Source of the DNA: Tropicimonas marinistellae | GTDB taxonomy: Bacteria; Pseudomonadota; Alphaproteobacteria; Rhodobacterales; Rhodobacteraceae | NCBI RefSeq assembly: GCF_001509585.1 | Contig: NZ_LNCI01000015.1 | Location: forward strand, 33,073 to 97,072 | DNA length: 64,000 nt | Direction of reading: 5' to 3' | Part shown: positions 8,542 through 16,569 of the stretch, piece after piece | Layout: each line of letters starts with the position of its first letter | Position numbering within the stretch: the first letter of the stretch is position 1 | Translations under genes and position numbers: made by a program | Notes under the pieces: model-generated | What the model saw: the letters and a program-made list of their open reading frames with translations, nothing else | What the model was told of the DNA's origin: nothing | Database searches by the model: none

Positions 8542-9464
8542 GGCGCCACTCCTTTCCCCTTATTCGTTGCGTGGCCCGTTGCGCGCGCCACTGCGTCTTC
8601 GGCGGCGAAATCGTGCGACGCCACGATTTCAAGCCCCGGCAGTTTCTCCTTCAGGCGACGCACCTTTGCGAACGACGCGAGCAACGTCTCCCGGTCGCCC
8701 GTTCCGGGAACGGTTTCCTGCTCGAGCAACGCGGCATCATACGTCAGATCGCCGACCAGCAGGATCGGAGCCCACCCCGCCTGGCGGATCAGCATCGATA
8801 TAGACCCCGGTGTGTGACCGGGCGTCGGCAACAAGACCATTGAGCCATCGCCCGCGACGTCGTGGATGCCGTCGAAGCCATCGAACAGCGGGTCATCGGT
8901 CGGTGCGAACGAGATCTGCCGCCATTTCGCGGAAGGTATCTCTATATGCTCCCGGAGGATCCAATCCCGCTCCGGGTGTGGCTCCGACAAGATCGCCCAT
9001 TCCCGATCGCTCACCAGCAACTCGGCCTGCGGAATCTGCGCGATCCCACCGACATGATCGAAGTGGAGATGGGAAATCACAGCCATGCGAATATCGCTGG
9101 CGGCCACGCCGGCACCCGCAAGGACATGGTCGATGCGGTCGGTTTCCTCAAGGTGCAGCCGAAAGATCCGCGGCAGAAGGAAACGACCGATGGCCTGACG
9201 AATGTAGGTCTTGCTGCGGGTGATAGCCGGGTCGATCCCGGTGTCGAACAGGACAAGCCCCTCACGATGCTCGACAAGGAAGAAATGGAGCGGCAGCGGC
9301 ACCCAGCTTTGGCCGAAGAAGACCCAGAAGAGCTGGGGAAACCGGCTGCCGTAGCGGTGCTCCCTATGCTGCTCTGCCTGGCCAGAAACAAGGACCCTCA
9401 GCGAGGTGATGGGACCTTCTGGGACTATGTTAGAGACAAATCGCTCGGTTTGGTCATTGGCCAT
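8538..9464 (-). CDS. Metallo-beta-lactamase-fold hydrolase, N-acyl homoserine lactonase-like
   Basis: 308 residues from ATG 9464 (GGGAGG 7-12 nt upstream). The metal-binding motif 'SHLHFDHVGG' lies near residue 120. Further ligands are 'PTPGHTPGSISML' and 'LVGDLTYDAALL', and a late 'ASHDF' His fits the lactonase pattern. The motif order matches AiiA/AttM-like lactonases and related MBL hydrolases; an esterase or other lactonase role is equally possible. The start overlaps the upstream stop by one base (TGATG) and the end overlaps the next gene by four, so three genes are tightly coupled. Confidence 0.82.
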   Translation of the reverse strand: MANDQTERFVSNIVPEGPITSLRVLVSGQAEQHREHRYGSRFPQLFWVFFGQSWVPLPLHFFLVEHREGLVLFDTGIDPAITRSKTYIRQAIGRFLLPRIFRLHLEETDRIDHVLAGAGVAASDIRMAVISHLHFDHVGGIAQIPQAELLVSDREWAILSEPHPERDWILREHIEIPSAKWRQISFAPTDDPLFDGFDGIHDVAGDGSMVLLPTPGHTPGSISMLIRQAGWAPILLVGDLTYDAALLEQETVPGTGDRETLLASFAKVRRLKEKLPGLEIVASHDFAAEDAVARATGHATNKGKGVAP

Positions 9465-10435
9465 CAGAAATCCTCCCGACTGCGTCCTGGGGGACGTTTG
9501 GTGTCGATATCGTGGTGTGTTCCTCTTCCAGAAGCCGGCCGTCTCATCATACCAAACTCGGAGTGCTTCCCCGTTCGCCGGTCGGCCGGGATTTTGCTTG
9601 CGAGCGAGCGGAAATGATCGACGAGACGGTGGGTGCCGCAAGGGGCTCCGACCATGTCCATCGCCATCGCGGTGAGAAAGAACTGCGCAGGCCCGCGGAC
9701 GCGTCTGGGCGCAACCCATGTCAGGGCGCGGAGCATGAAGCGGCGCAGGGCGTCGGGCAGGTGGGTGATCTTTGCAGGTTGTCCGAGGGTCTCGAAGGTC
9801 AGTTCGGCAATCTCGACATGGCTGAAGGTCTCCGGTCCGCCGACATCGAGCCAGTCCTGTCCGGCGTCAATAGCCTCTGCGGCGGCGCTCGCGAGATCGG
9901 CGCCGTGGATCGGGTTGATCCGGTACTCTCCATTCCCAAACAGCCAGACCCGGCCCGATTTCGCCATCGAGAAGAAATCGCCCATGTCCGAGAAGAAGCC
10001 CGAGGGCGCGATCACGGTGGACGCCAGCGCCGAGTGCCGAAGCTCGCGAACGAAGGCAGACTTGGCCGCCACGAGCGCGACATCGCGCATGCTTTCGGCA
10101 TTCAGAACATGAACGTAGGCGAAACGCCCGACGCCCGCGCGTTCGGCCTCGCGGAGCAGGTTCACATTGGCCTGGTAGTCCACGTCGTGGTAGCTCAGCC
10201 CGTCGGATTGCCGCGTAATGCCGAGCGCGGAAATGACGAGATCGGCACCATCCGTGACACCGACCAATGTTCCGGGTTGCGTCGCCTCGGCCTCGACGAG
10301 GCTGTCAGCCACAACGCCGCCCGCGCGGCTTGCATCCCGTACCAGGGCGATGACATAGGCACCGCGGCGGCTGAACTCGGCGCAGAGATGGCGCCCGAGA
10401 TAGCCCGTTGCTCCGGCGACAAAAACAGTGTGCAT
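9464..10435 (-). CDS. NAD(P)-binding NmrA/atypical-SDR protein
   Basis: 323 residues. The N-terminus 'VFVAGATGYLGRHL' is the glycine-rich Rossmann motif of atypical SDRs. The active-site-like region 'YVHVLNAESM' lacks the classical Tyr-x3-Lys, which is usual for NmrA-like and complex-I-assembly-type members. 'GGPETFSHVEIAELTFETLGQP' is the typical late block, as in NAD-dependent epimerase-like proteins near quinone metabolism. The last ~35 residues are basic and unlike the family and may be an extension. It heads the coupled trio toward the lactonase-like gene. Substrate is unknown. Confidence 0.8.
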   Translation of the reverse strand: MHTVFVAGATGYLGRHLCAEFSRRGAYVIALVRDASRAGGVVADSLVEAEATQPGTLVGVTDGADLVISALGITRQSDGLSYHDVDYQANVNLLREAERAGVGRFAYVHVLNAESMRDVALVAAKSAFVRELRHSALASTVIAPSGFFSDMGDFFSMAKSGRVWLFGNGEYRINPIHGADLASAAAEAIDAGQDWLDVGGPETFSHVEIAELTFETLGQPAKITHLPDALRRFMLRALTWVAPRRVRGPAQFFLTAMAMDMVGAPCGTHRLVDHFRSLASKIPADRRTGKHSEFGMMRRPASGRGTHHDIDTKRPPGRSREDF

Positions 10436-10477
10436 GGTTGCTCCTTTCGCGGGCGAGGTTACGGGACCCGGCCGGAT

Positions 10478-10669
10478 CTAGCGGCGCAGGCCGACCAAAG
10501 GCGCGGCGAAACGCAAGGGGGCGGGCCGTTCAGCGTCCGGCAGGCCGATGTCGCGCCGCAGATGGTTGTTCTCGATGAAGCTGTCGGGTGTTCTCTTGCG
10601 GGTGTCGCCCACCAGCAGCGCGTGCAGCGCGTCGAACCGATGGAGGCGGAAACGAAGCAGGTCAGACAT
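10478..10669 (-). CDS. Small DUF1127-like protein
   Basis: 63 residues starting at ATG 10669, with GGAG 8 nt upstream; another ATG at 10675 is too close to that site. The central 'NHLRRDIGLPDAE' resembles the 'L-x-DIGL' signature of DUF1127/YjiS-like short proteins, some of which bind RNA or regulate phosphate and carbon traits in alphaproteobacteria. It lies 42 bp ahead of the NmrA-like gene and probably opens the operon. It was recognised by motif only; the rest is Arg-rich and not diagnostic. Confidence 0.5.
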   Translation of the reverse strand: MSDLLRFRLHRFDALHALLVGDTRKRTPDSFIENNHLRRDIGLPDAERPAPLRFAAPLVGLRR

Positions 10670-10874
10670 GGTCATGACTCCAAAGGGGCAACAACCGGAG
10701 CTGTCGCTGGACGGAAAGGGTGTTCTGGCTGTGCAACGGGCGACCGGGACGCGTTGGTTCAATCAAGGTGTCGCGGTGCCCTGCGACTTGTCCCAAGGAT
10801 AGCTTATCGCAGCACGTGTCGGCATGACCGCAGGTCTCATTCGATTGACACTACGTGCCAATCGGCGCGCGGGA

Positions 10875-11897
10875 CTATGTCTGCTGCGCTTCCCGGTAGG
10901 CGGCAGGGCTCTGCCCGGTCCAACGCTTGAAGGCGCGTACGAAAGAGGATGCCTCTGAGAAGCCCAGCAGGTAGGCCGCCTCATTGACCGAGGATTTCCC
11001 GGCGGTCAGGTAGTCGCACGCCATTTTACGACGCAGGTCGTCATGGATCTCGGCAAAGGTGACCTTCTCGTCCTTCAGGCGCCGATAGAGCGTTTGGCGG
11101 CTCATCCCGAGATCACGTGCGACCGCATCCATTGACAATGAGCCCTTGTGCAGTTCCGGCAGGATCTGCGCTTCGACCCGCGCTCGGGTCGTCTCTTCGC
11201 GTTCGAGATCCGCCAGCAGCTTGTCTGCGTGGCGCGCGTAAAGACCGAACGCGTAGGGCTGCGAGACCAGCGTGTTCTCTTCAAGCCAGGCCGGGTTTAC
11301 TCGAATGGCATTGCGTCCGGCTTCAAAAGTTGTGGGAGCCCGGAAGAACTCGTCGAAAAGCCTCTTATGCGGCGGAGCGGGAAAACTCACCTGCACCTCC
11401 AGAGCGAAGTTCCGCTCGGGCGCGGCTTTCTGGAAGGTCACAATCAAGTTGGCGAAGGTTTCTTCGATCGCCACGGGCGCGACCTCGGCGCCGGGGAAAT
11501 GGTCGACCAGCCAGACGGCGTCGCCTTCGTGACGCAGTTCGAACCGGTCAGCGCCGTCACCAACTGGAAAGTCCGCCATGATGCGCGTGTACCTGTTCAG
11601 CTGCACGATCGCAGCGTCGAGCGGGCCTGCCGCATCGACAATCAGACCGACGATCGAAACCCTGTCGATGCTGGTCTCGGCGGCATGGCGCATCGCCAAC
11701 CCCGTGTCCCCGGTGGCGGCCACACCGGCATCGATCAATGCAAGATAGGCATCTGCCGGGATGCGGCCGTCGGGATCGCGCAGTTCCGCCTCGCAAATCC
11801 CACTCGCCCGGAGCAGCGCAGCCTCTTTCGCGCCATGGCGGACGGCAAAATCGATGAATGACGATGCCAGACTGGCGATCAATGTTGGCCGCGCCAT
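10875..11897 (-). CDS. AraC-family transcriptional regulator (Arabinose_bd / HTH_18)
   Basis: 340 residues from ATG 11897 (TTGGAG upstream). The N-terminal ~200 residues fit the PF12625 ligand-binding domain ('DAYLALIDAGVAATGDTGLAMRH'), as in OruR- and ArgR-like AraC proteins. The C-terminal two helix-turn-helix units end in 'VNEAAYLLGFSEASSFVRAFKRWTGQSP', diagnostic of AraC. It is followed by the small DUF1127-like gene and the lactonase/flavoprotein/SMR operon on the same strand after a 205-bp gap that should hold the regulated promoter. It is the most likely regulator of that operon. The inducer is unknown. Confidence 0.9.
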   Translation of the reverse strand: MARPTLIASLASSFIDFAVRHGAKEAALLRASGICEAELRDPDGRIPADAYLALIDAGVAATGDTGLAMRHAAETSIDRVSIVGLIVDAAGPLDAAIVQLNRYTRIMADFPVGDGADRFELRHEGDAVWLVDHFPGAEVAPVAIEETFANLIVTFQKAAPERNFALEVQVSFPAPPHKRLFDEFFRAPTTFEAGRNAIRVNPAWLEENTLVSQPYAFGLYARHADKLLADLEREETTRARVEAQILPELHKGSLSMDAVARDLGMSRQTLYRRLKDEKVTFAEIHDDLRRKMACDYLTAGKSSVNEAAYLLGFSEASSFVRAFKRWTGQSPAAYREAQQT

Positions 11898-12133
11898 GAA
11901 TAACTCCAACCCAAGCGAGCCGATCAGACGAACCGACGTCGGCGCTCCAGCGCGAATATACTCAGAAGGATGCGCTGTCGGCCAGTTTTCCTGCTCACCA
12001 ACGCGCGCCGCACCGGGAGACAAACGCGGAATTCATAAGACGAACTGCAACTGATCAAAGTGGGAATGTCGGAAGTTCGCCTCCTGTTGGCCTGCGGATC
12101 CGACCTTGCAAGGTTCCGCAATCCGCGCGCGCG

Positions 12134-12379
12134 TCAGCGCCAGTTTTGAAAGGTCGACCCGGTGCCACAGAGCCGGTCACGGATCGTTGTGGCCGCGTGG
12201 CAGGTGACGCAAACCGAGAGGTAGGCCAAGAACACGGTGAAGGCTCCGGCAAGAACCTTGGCCACGACTGGAGTTGTGATGATCGAGCAGCCGGTCAGCG
12301 CGAGGATGGAAACCGTCGCGACAATCGGAACACACTCGGGAGTGTCGCGGGCGAAGGAGAGTTTCTTGGGATCGAACAT
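12134..12379 (-). CDS. Small membrane protein, unknown function
   Basis: 81 residues from ATG 12379 (GGGA 8-11 nt upstream). Two hydrophobic segments ('VPIVATVSILALTGCSII' and 'VVAKVLAGAFTVFLAYLSVCVTCHAAT') suggest a two-helix inner-membrane protein. It lies 26 bp after the MFS gene and is probably the last member of that operon. There is a Cys-x2-Cys-His cluster in the second helix, but no haem motif with correct spacing. No family was recognised. Confidence 0.5.
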   Translation of the reverse strand: MFDPKKLSFARDTPECVPIVATVSILALTGCSIITTPVVAKVLAGAFTVFLAYLSVCVTCHAATTIRDRLCGTGSTFQNWR

Positions 12380-12405
12380 GGCGTTTCCCGTCGCTTGGAG
12401 TGAGT

Positions 12406-13638
12406 TCATGCGGATTGGGATGCAGGCGCTGCCCGACAAAGCGAAGCGTTGATCAGAAGGGCCACGATCATCAGCCCCATGGCGAGGAGGAAGGCCGCCC
12501 CGGGAACGTTCGCGACGGCATCCGCGCCGCTGAAGGCGCGGAAAGTCTGCGTCATCACGAGGGGCGAGAAGATCATCGCGACCGCTCGAACCGAGGCCAA
12601 AAGGCCCTGAACTTCGCCCTGGCTGTCAACGGCGACAGTATTGGCGATGCGGCTTTGAAGGGCCGGCGTGACCACGGCACCAAGCGCGGAGAGCGGGGCC
12701 AGAAGCAGTATCGCAGTGCCGTTTCCGACGACAGCCAGAAGCGCAAAGGTCAGGGTATTGAAGAGGAAGCCCCAGACGATGGTACGTGTTTCGCCTAACC
12801 GGCGCAGGACGATCCCGATCAGCCCACCTTGCACAGCGGCCATTGCGATCCCGAAGGTTGCGAGCGACAGGCCGACAGTCGCGGTGTCCCAGCCGAAGCG
12901 CGCCTGCGTGAAGTAGGCCCATGTCGATGGAAAGACGAGGAAGGCAAACTCGTAGAGGAAGAACAGCGTCAGAAGCGGCAGAAGGCTGGGCATCTCGCGT
13001 AGCTTGGCAAACACAGAGAAGGGGTTGGAGCGCCTCAGGTCAAAGGGGCGACGGATTTCGTCGGTGACGGTCTCTTTCAACACGCTCGCGCCGAAGATCA
13101 GGTTCACGCTTGCCAAACCGGCCGCAACCCAGAAGGGCGCACGGGTGCCGAATTCGGCCAGCAGGCCGCCGATGACCGGGCCAAATACGAAGCCGATCCC
13201 GAACGCCGCACCGAGCAGACCGAAGTTCCTCGCTTTGTCCTCGGGCGTGGAGAGATCGGAGATCAGGGCCGCGGCCGTGGATTGGGTTGCCGAGGTGATG
13301 CCTCCAACGAGGCGCGCCGCGAGCAGAAGCCAGATCGATCCAGCCAGCGCGAGAACGACGTAATCGGCGGCCAAGACGGCAAGAGACACGAGCAGGACCG
13401 GGCGGCGTCCGAACCGGTCCGACAGCGCGCCGACCGTTGGTGCGAAGAGAAACTGCATGACCGCATAGGACGTGGCCAGGATGCCGCCCCAGCCCGCGGC
13501 TTCAGCGATATCGCCGCCGGTCACATCGCGGATCAGGTCGGGCATCACGGGCAGGATCAATCCTACGCCCATGGAGTTCAGCGTCAGCGTTGCAAAGATG
13601 AACAGGACGGACAGACGGGTATCGCGGCGATCAGTCAT
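12406..13638 (-). CDS. MFS transporter, TetA/TCR-like drug exporter
   Basis: 410 residues, 12 predicted membrane helices. The first loop carries the antiporter motif A as 'GALSDRFGRRPVLL' (about residue 70). 'LNSMGVGLILPVMPDLI' in helix 1 and 'GLLGAAFGIGFVFGPVIGGLL' in helix 5 match the TetA/Bcr branch of proton-driven exporters. The start at ATG 13638 overlaps the end of the DUF2141 gene by 8 nt, so the two are translationally coupled. The substrate is unknown; tetracycline itself should not be assumed. Confidence 0.88.
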   Translation of the reverse strand: MTDRRDTRLSVLFIFATLTLNSMGVGLILPVMPDLIRDVTGGDIAEAAGWGGILATSYAVMQFLFAPTVGALSDRFGRRPVLLVSLAVLAADYVVLALAGSIWLLLAARLVGGITSATQSTAAALISDLSTPEDKARNFGLLGAAFGIGFVFGPVIGGLLAEFGTRAPFWVAAGLASVNLIFGASVLKETVTDEIRRPFDLRRSNPFSVFAKLREMPSLLPLLTLFFLYEFAFLVFPSTWAYFTQARFGWDTATVGLSLATFGIAMAAVQGGLIGIVLRRLGETRTIVWGFLFNTLTFALLAVVGNGTAILLLAPLSALGAVVTPALQSRIANTVAVDSQGEVQGLLASVRAVAMIFSPLVMTQTFRAFSGADAVANVPGAAFLLAMGLMIVALLINASLCRAAPASQSA

Positions 13639-14227
13639 GGGAAGCGTCTCCGATATCCTTGGACGGCTGAAGGGCGCCGCGAAGCCAGCGCACCAGGGCA
13701 AGCCCCACGAAGACGGCCAGCAGGGCAGGCAGTCCGACGGCGAGCATCTGAGCAAAGGCGACGAAGGCGTTCGTGCGAAGCCGGATCCGATGCTCCGACG
13801 GTTCGATGCCCGAGGAAATCACGGTGAGCGCCCAGTCGGGCCGGGCGATTTCCGACCACGCGCCCCGCGAGTAGCCGGACGGTTCCAGTGCGATGCCCGG
13901 CGCCACGGTCTCGAGCGAACCGCTCGAATTGCGGTCGTGATAGGCGCGAAGCACGTAGGTGCCAATGAGCCCGTTCAGCGTGACTTTCGCTTCACGAGCA
14001 ATGATCGTCGTGGTCAGCACTGTCTCGGGAGCACCGTCGCGATAGGCTTTGGCGGAGCCGTAGAGCTCCACGACGGCCTGTCCCAGATCATCGGCAAAGC
14101 CGTCGACAGTGACCGTCAAGTCGTCCGCCCGAGCACCTTGCGAGAGTGCGGCTGCGAGGATGAGAGCGCCAAGGGGATGAAGGAAGCGCTTTCGGGCGAC
14201 TGGGGATTGTGTGTGTTCATGTATCAT
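13631..14227 (-). CDS. Exported DUF2141-domain protein with C-terminal membrane anchor
   Basis: 198 residues from ATG 14227. A signal-like N-terminus ('GALILAAALSQGARA') precedes a beta-rich DUF2141-like domain with 'VLRAYHDRNSSGSLET', equivalent to the 'HDxNxNGxLD' loop of the family. Residues ~165-190 form one membrane helix, so the domain is probably periplasmic and anchored. An in-frame GTG at 14257 with a better-spaced AGGT is an alternative start. It overlaps the MFS start and diverges from the LytTR gene. A second DUF2141 gene (16124) lies in the same putative regulon. Confidence 0.7.
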   Translation of the reverse strand: MIHEHTQSPVARKRFLHPLGALILAAALSQGARADDLTVTVDGFADDLGQAVVELYGSAKAYRDGAPETVLTTTIIAREAKVTLNGLIGTYVLRAYHDRNSSGSLETVAPGIALEPSGYSRGAWSEIARPDWALTVISSGIEPSEHRIRLRTNAFVAFAQMLAVGLPALLAVFVGLALVRWLRGALQPSKDIGDASHD

Positions 14228-14306
14228 GCCCCCAAAATGACAAGCATGCGTAGCCACGCAGCATTACCTGCGCAAAGGCCAAGCTTGTTTCGCCAAAAGC
14301 GACGAT

Positions 14307-14339
14307 GCTACCGTTCACGAAACGTCAATTGCAGCGGCG
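14307..14339. promoter_or_regulatory. 33-nt regulatory element, copy 1 (putative LytTR site)
   Basis: Between the divergent DUF2141 and LytTR genes. It contains CCGTTCACGAAACGTCAA and ends in GCAGCGGCG. It matches 28 of 33 positions with 15601-15633 in the second divergent promoter of this locus. It ends 14 nt before the LytTR GTG, so bound protein would block or activate that gene directly. Confidence 0.6.
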
Positions 14340-14352
14340 ATAAGGAGCGGCG

Positions 14353-15132
14353 GTGGGCAAGCAGCCCTCACTGACATCCCGGTACGCGATCGCGATTCTC
14401 GCCACCTCCGCCTTCATGATCTGGGTGGCCAAGGACGACACGGACCGGCTTCTGGATGTGGGGATCTTCTGGATCCTCGCCATCACGGCAGGCTGGTTGC
14501 AGATGCTCTTGATCTCGCGCGGGGTGCGCGCATCTTTCGGGGCCGAGGCCTGGCCCGGATGGGCGCTGCTCCTGGCGCAAACCTTCATCGGGGCCGTCCC
14601 GCTGACCTTCGAGGTGCGCTGGCTGATGCTCACAATTGTCAATCCGGAGGGCGGTCTGCCGCCGCCCTGGATGAGTTATCTGAATGTCATCGTGATCAAT
14701 TTCGTCTTCTCGCTGGTCCAGTACACGCTCGTGGAGCGTTGGCCCATCCTTGCTGCAGCGCGCCCCGACGCGGAGGTTCGCGCGGAGCAGGAGAAGATCG
14801 ATGCATCGAACGCGATCCCGACCATCGGGCAGTTGAAACGCCGGCCCGACGGGTTGAACGGGCGGATCCAGTACATGCAGATGGAGGATCATTACCTGCG
14901 GGTTCATACGGATGAGGGTGCGGGACTTGCTCTCTATCGTATGAGCGATGCCGTCGCAGACCTCTCCGACAGCGACGGGATGCAGGTGCATCGGTCCTGG
15001 TGGGTCGCGCGCGACGCCGTCCGAGATGTGAGGCGCGAGCGCCACAAGAAGACGCTGATTGCACATGATGGCACCGAAATCCCGGTGGGGCGGTCCTTCG
15101 AGAAGGCATTGCGCGAGGAAGGCTGGCTCTGA
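14353..15132 (+). CDS. Membrane-anchored LytTR-family transcriptional regulator
   Basis: 259 residues from GTG 14353 with AAGGAG 5 nt upstream. Four hydrophobic segments occupy residues ~10-130. After a charged linker, residues ~165-259 are a LytTR DNA-binding domain: 'GRIQYMQMEDHYLRVHTDEG', 'VHRSWWVARDAVRDVRRE', 'IPVGRSFEKALREEGWL'. There is no receiver or kinase domain, so it is a one-component, membrane-bound regulator. LytTR proteins bind paired direct repeats near promoters. The 33-nt element just upstream suggests autoregulation. It faces a DUF2568 gene convergently. Confidence 0.88.
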   Translation: MGKQPSLTSRYAIAILATSAFMIWVAKDDTDRLLDVGIFWILAITAGWLQMLLISRGVRASFGAEAWPGWALLLAQTFIGAVPLTFEVRWLMLTIVNPEGGLPPPWMSYLNVIVINFVFSLVQYTLVERWPILAAARPDAEVRAEQEKIDASNAIPTIGQLKRRPDGLNGRIQYMQMEDHYLRVHTDEGAGLALYRMSDAVADLSDSDGMQVHRSWWVARDAVRDVRRERHKKTLIAHDGTEIPVGRSFEKALREEGWL

Positions 15133-15156
15133 GACGGGCGCAATCCCGGGAGTTCC

Positions 15157-15567
15157 TCACTGCGCCAGCAACCACATGATCCGGTCCGTGGAGAGGGCAT
15201 AGTGGATTGCAATCAGCAGCGCCAAGGCGGCGCCGACAGCGCTCCACCCCGCCGCGTGAAATGCCAGCGCGCCACCGAAGAGGACGACCAGTTCGAGGCA
15301 TAACCGGACGGCCCCGGGCACCGGAACGGGCGCGTGACCGGACCGGCTGGGATCGTCGGGGACGGCAAAGACGGTCCAGATGGCGGCGGCGCCAGCGACA
15401 GCCGCGACGGCGCAGAGAGACCCGAGAAGGCCTCTGGCAAACCCCCAGGCATAGGTGGCCAGCCCGGCCAGTGCCGCCAGTTCGAGAAGGAAGCGAAGCG
15501 CGAGGTTCCAGGCTGATATGATCGTCCCCTTTCGGCCCCAAGCATCGTAGCACGAAACCCGCTCCAC
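15157..15567 (-). CDS. DUF2568/YrdB-like membrane protein
   Basis: Four membrane helices; 'NLALRFLLELAALAGLATYAWGFA' near the start is the family signature. About 122 residues of recognisable domain end in 'IHYALSTDRIMWLLAQ'. There is no ATG. I give the in-frame GTG at 15567 (136 residues), but AAAGGGG sits just ahead of ATC/ATA codons at 15522/15519, exactly where homologues begin, so a rare start is possible. A TTG at 15639 is a third choice. It is convergent with the LytTR gene and its promoter region carries the 33-nt element. Confidence 0.7.
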   Translation of the reverse strand: MERVSCYDAWGRKGTIISAWNLALRFLLELAALAGLATYAWGFARGLLGSLCAVAAVAGAAAIWTVFAVPDDPSRSGHAPVPVPGAVRLCLELVVLFGGALAFHAAGWSAVGAALALLIAIHYALSTDRIMWLLAQ

Positions 15568-15600
15568 GCCTGCGATGTCTTTTCTCTTGGCGCTTTGAGG

Positions 15601-15633
15601 GCTGCCGTTCGCGAAACGTGAACTGCAACGGCG
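15601..15633. promoter_or_regulatory. 33-nt regulatory element, copy 2 (putative LytTR site)
   Basis: It contains CCGTTCGCGAAACGTGAA and ends in GCAACGGCG; the core TTCGCGAA is palindromic and CCGTT/AACGG mark the edges. It matches copy 1 (14307-14339) at 28 of 33 positions. It lies between the divergent DUF2568 gene and the small-protein/DUF2141/ABC operon. Confidence 0.6.
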
Positions 15634-15745
15634 CAGCAATTTGCGAAGAAAACAAGGGCCCCGCGAAGGATCGCTCCCGAGAATCGGCGGCCTGGCCCTT
15701 TTTTGGCGTCATCACCAAACGCGATGGGCCCAAAGGAGCTGAACC

Positions 15746-15964
15746 ATGCATTTTGTCGTCTTCGCCGCCGAGGCCGCGACCGTCCTCTTCTTCGTCCTCT
15801 TCTGCCTGGCGCTTGCCTCGGACGGGATCCGTGGCCGCATCTTCGACATCCACACCGACGACCCGGTCGGGCGCTGCCTGATCCGCAACGCGCAGGTCGC
15901 GTTCATGATCGGGTATCCCGTCCTCTTCGCCGCCACCTTCGCCATCGCCGTTGGGCTTCTCTGA
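15746..15964 (+). CDS. Small two-helix membrane protein
   Basis: 72 residues from ATG 15746, with AAGGAG 7 nt upstream. Two membrane helices (residues ~5-24 and ~50-70) flank a polar loop containing 'RGRIFDIHTDDPVGRCLIRNAQ'. No family was recognised. It is the first gene after the 33-nt element and leads into a 33-residue micro-gene, DUF2141 and the ABC exporter, all on the same strand with short gaps, so it probably belongs to that membrane system. Confidence 0.7.
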   Translation: MHFVVFAAEAATVLFFVLFCLALASDGIRGRIFDIHTDDPVGRCLIRNAQVAFMIGYPVLFAATFAIAVGLL

Positions 15965-15977
15965 AAGGACCGGTCTC

Positions 15978-16079
15978 ATGCACAACCTCTGCCTCTACAA
16001 GTCTCTCGCATTTGGTCTCGTCTGGGTCGCTGCCCCTGCGCCGCTTTGGATCTGGGCGGTCCTCGCCTGGGCGATGTGA
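15978..16079 (+). CDS. 33-residue single-helix micro-protein
   Basis: ATG 15978 is preceded by GAAAGGA at 8-9 nt spacing. The peptide is Met-His-Asn-Leu-Cys followed by one Trp-rich hydrophobic helix to the stop at 16077. It lies 13 bp behind the two-helix protein and 44 bp before the DUF2141 gene. Its length, ribosome site and position argue for a real membrane micro-protein, perhaps an accessory subunit. It is too short to place in a family. Confidence 0.5.
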   Translation: MHNLCLYKSLAFGLVWVAAPAPLWIWAVLAWAM

Positions 16080-16123
16080 CCGCTCCACCGCCACCGATGC
16101 CTCTCACACCAGAAAGGAGAACC

Positions 16124-16552
16124 ATGCCCATGCTTCGCGCCATCATCCTGGCGGCAATTCTCGCAGGTACAACGTCAGAAGGCAGCGCCGCGGACCTCGA
16201 AATCAGCGTCACCGGTGCTGTTCCGGCCGTGGGCGAAATCCTCCTGTCTGTCTTCGATACTGCCGACAACTGGATGCGCTCCCCGGTCGCGAGCCGAACC
16301 ATCGAGGTCACCAGTGCCGGCACCGCCAAGGTCCGGCTCGCTGTTCCGCCCGGCCGCTATGGGATTGCGATCATCCACGATGCGAACGGAAATGGCGTGC
16401 TCGATACGGGTCCCTTGCGCATCCCCCGCGAGGCGTTCGCCTTCTCGAACCGCGCTCAGGCTCGGTTCGGCCCGCCACTGTTCGAACGTGCCGCATTCAC
16501 TCTACCACCTGAGGGCGCCGCCGTTCGCATACCGCTCACAACCGCAAACTGA
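16124..16552 (+). CDS. Secreted DUF2141 protein
   Basis: 142 residues from ATG 16124 with AAAGGAG 6 nt upstream. The signal peptide spans ~1-24 (cleavage near 'SEGSAAD'). The mature part is a single beta-sandwich-like DUF2141 domain with the family loop 'IIHDANGNGVLDTG' (residues ~85-98) and 'PREAFAFSNRAQARFGPP'. It lacks the C-terminal anchor of the paralogue at 13631 and should be a soluble periplasmic protein. It lies 17 bp before the ABC ATPase gene. No molecular role is known for the family; the Asp/Asn loop suggests Ca2+ binding, which is inference. Confidence 0.85.
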   Translation: MPMLRAIILAAILAGTTSEGSAADLEISVTGAVPAVGEILLSVFDTADNWMRSPVASRTIEVTSAGTAKVRLAVPPGRYGIAIIHDANGNGVLDTGPLRIPREAFAFSNRAQARFGPPLFERAAFTLPPEGAAVRIPLTTAN

Positions 16553-16569
16553 CCGGGAGGATTGACCCC

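Noticed and set aside
14696..15985. 429-codon minus-strand frame across the LytTR end and DUF2568 region
   Set aside because: It runs through two better-supported genes in other frames and has no motif.
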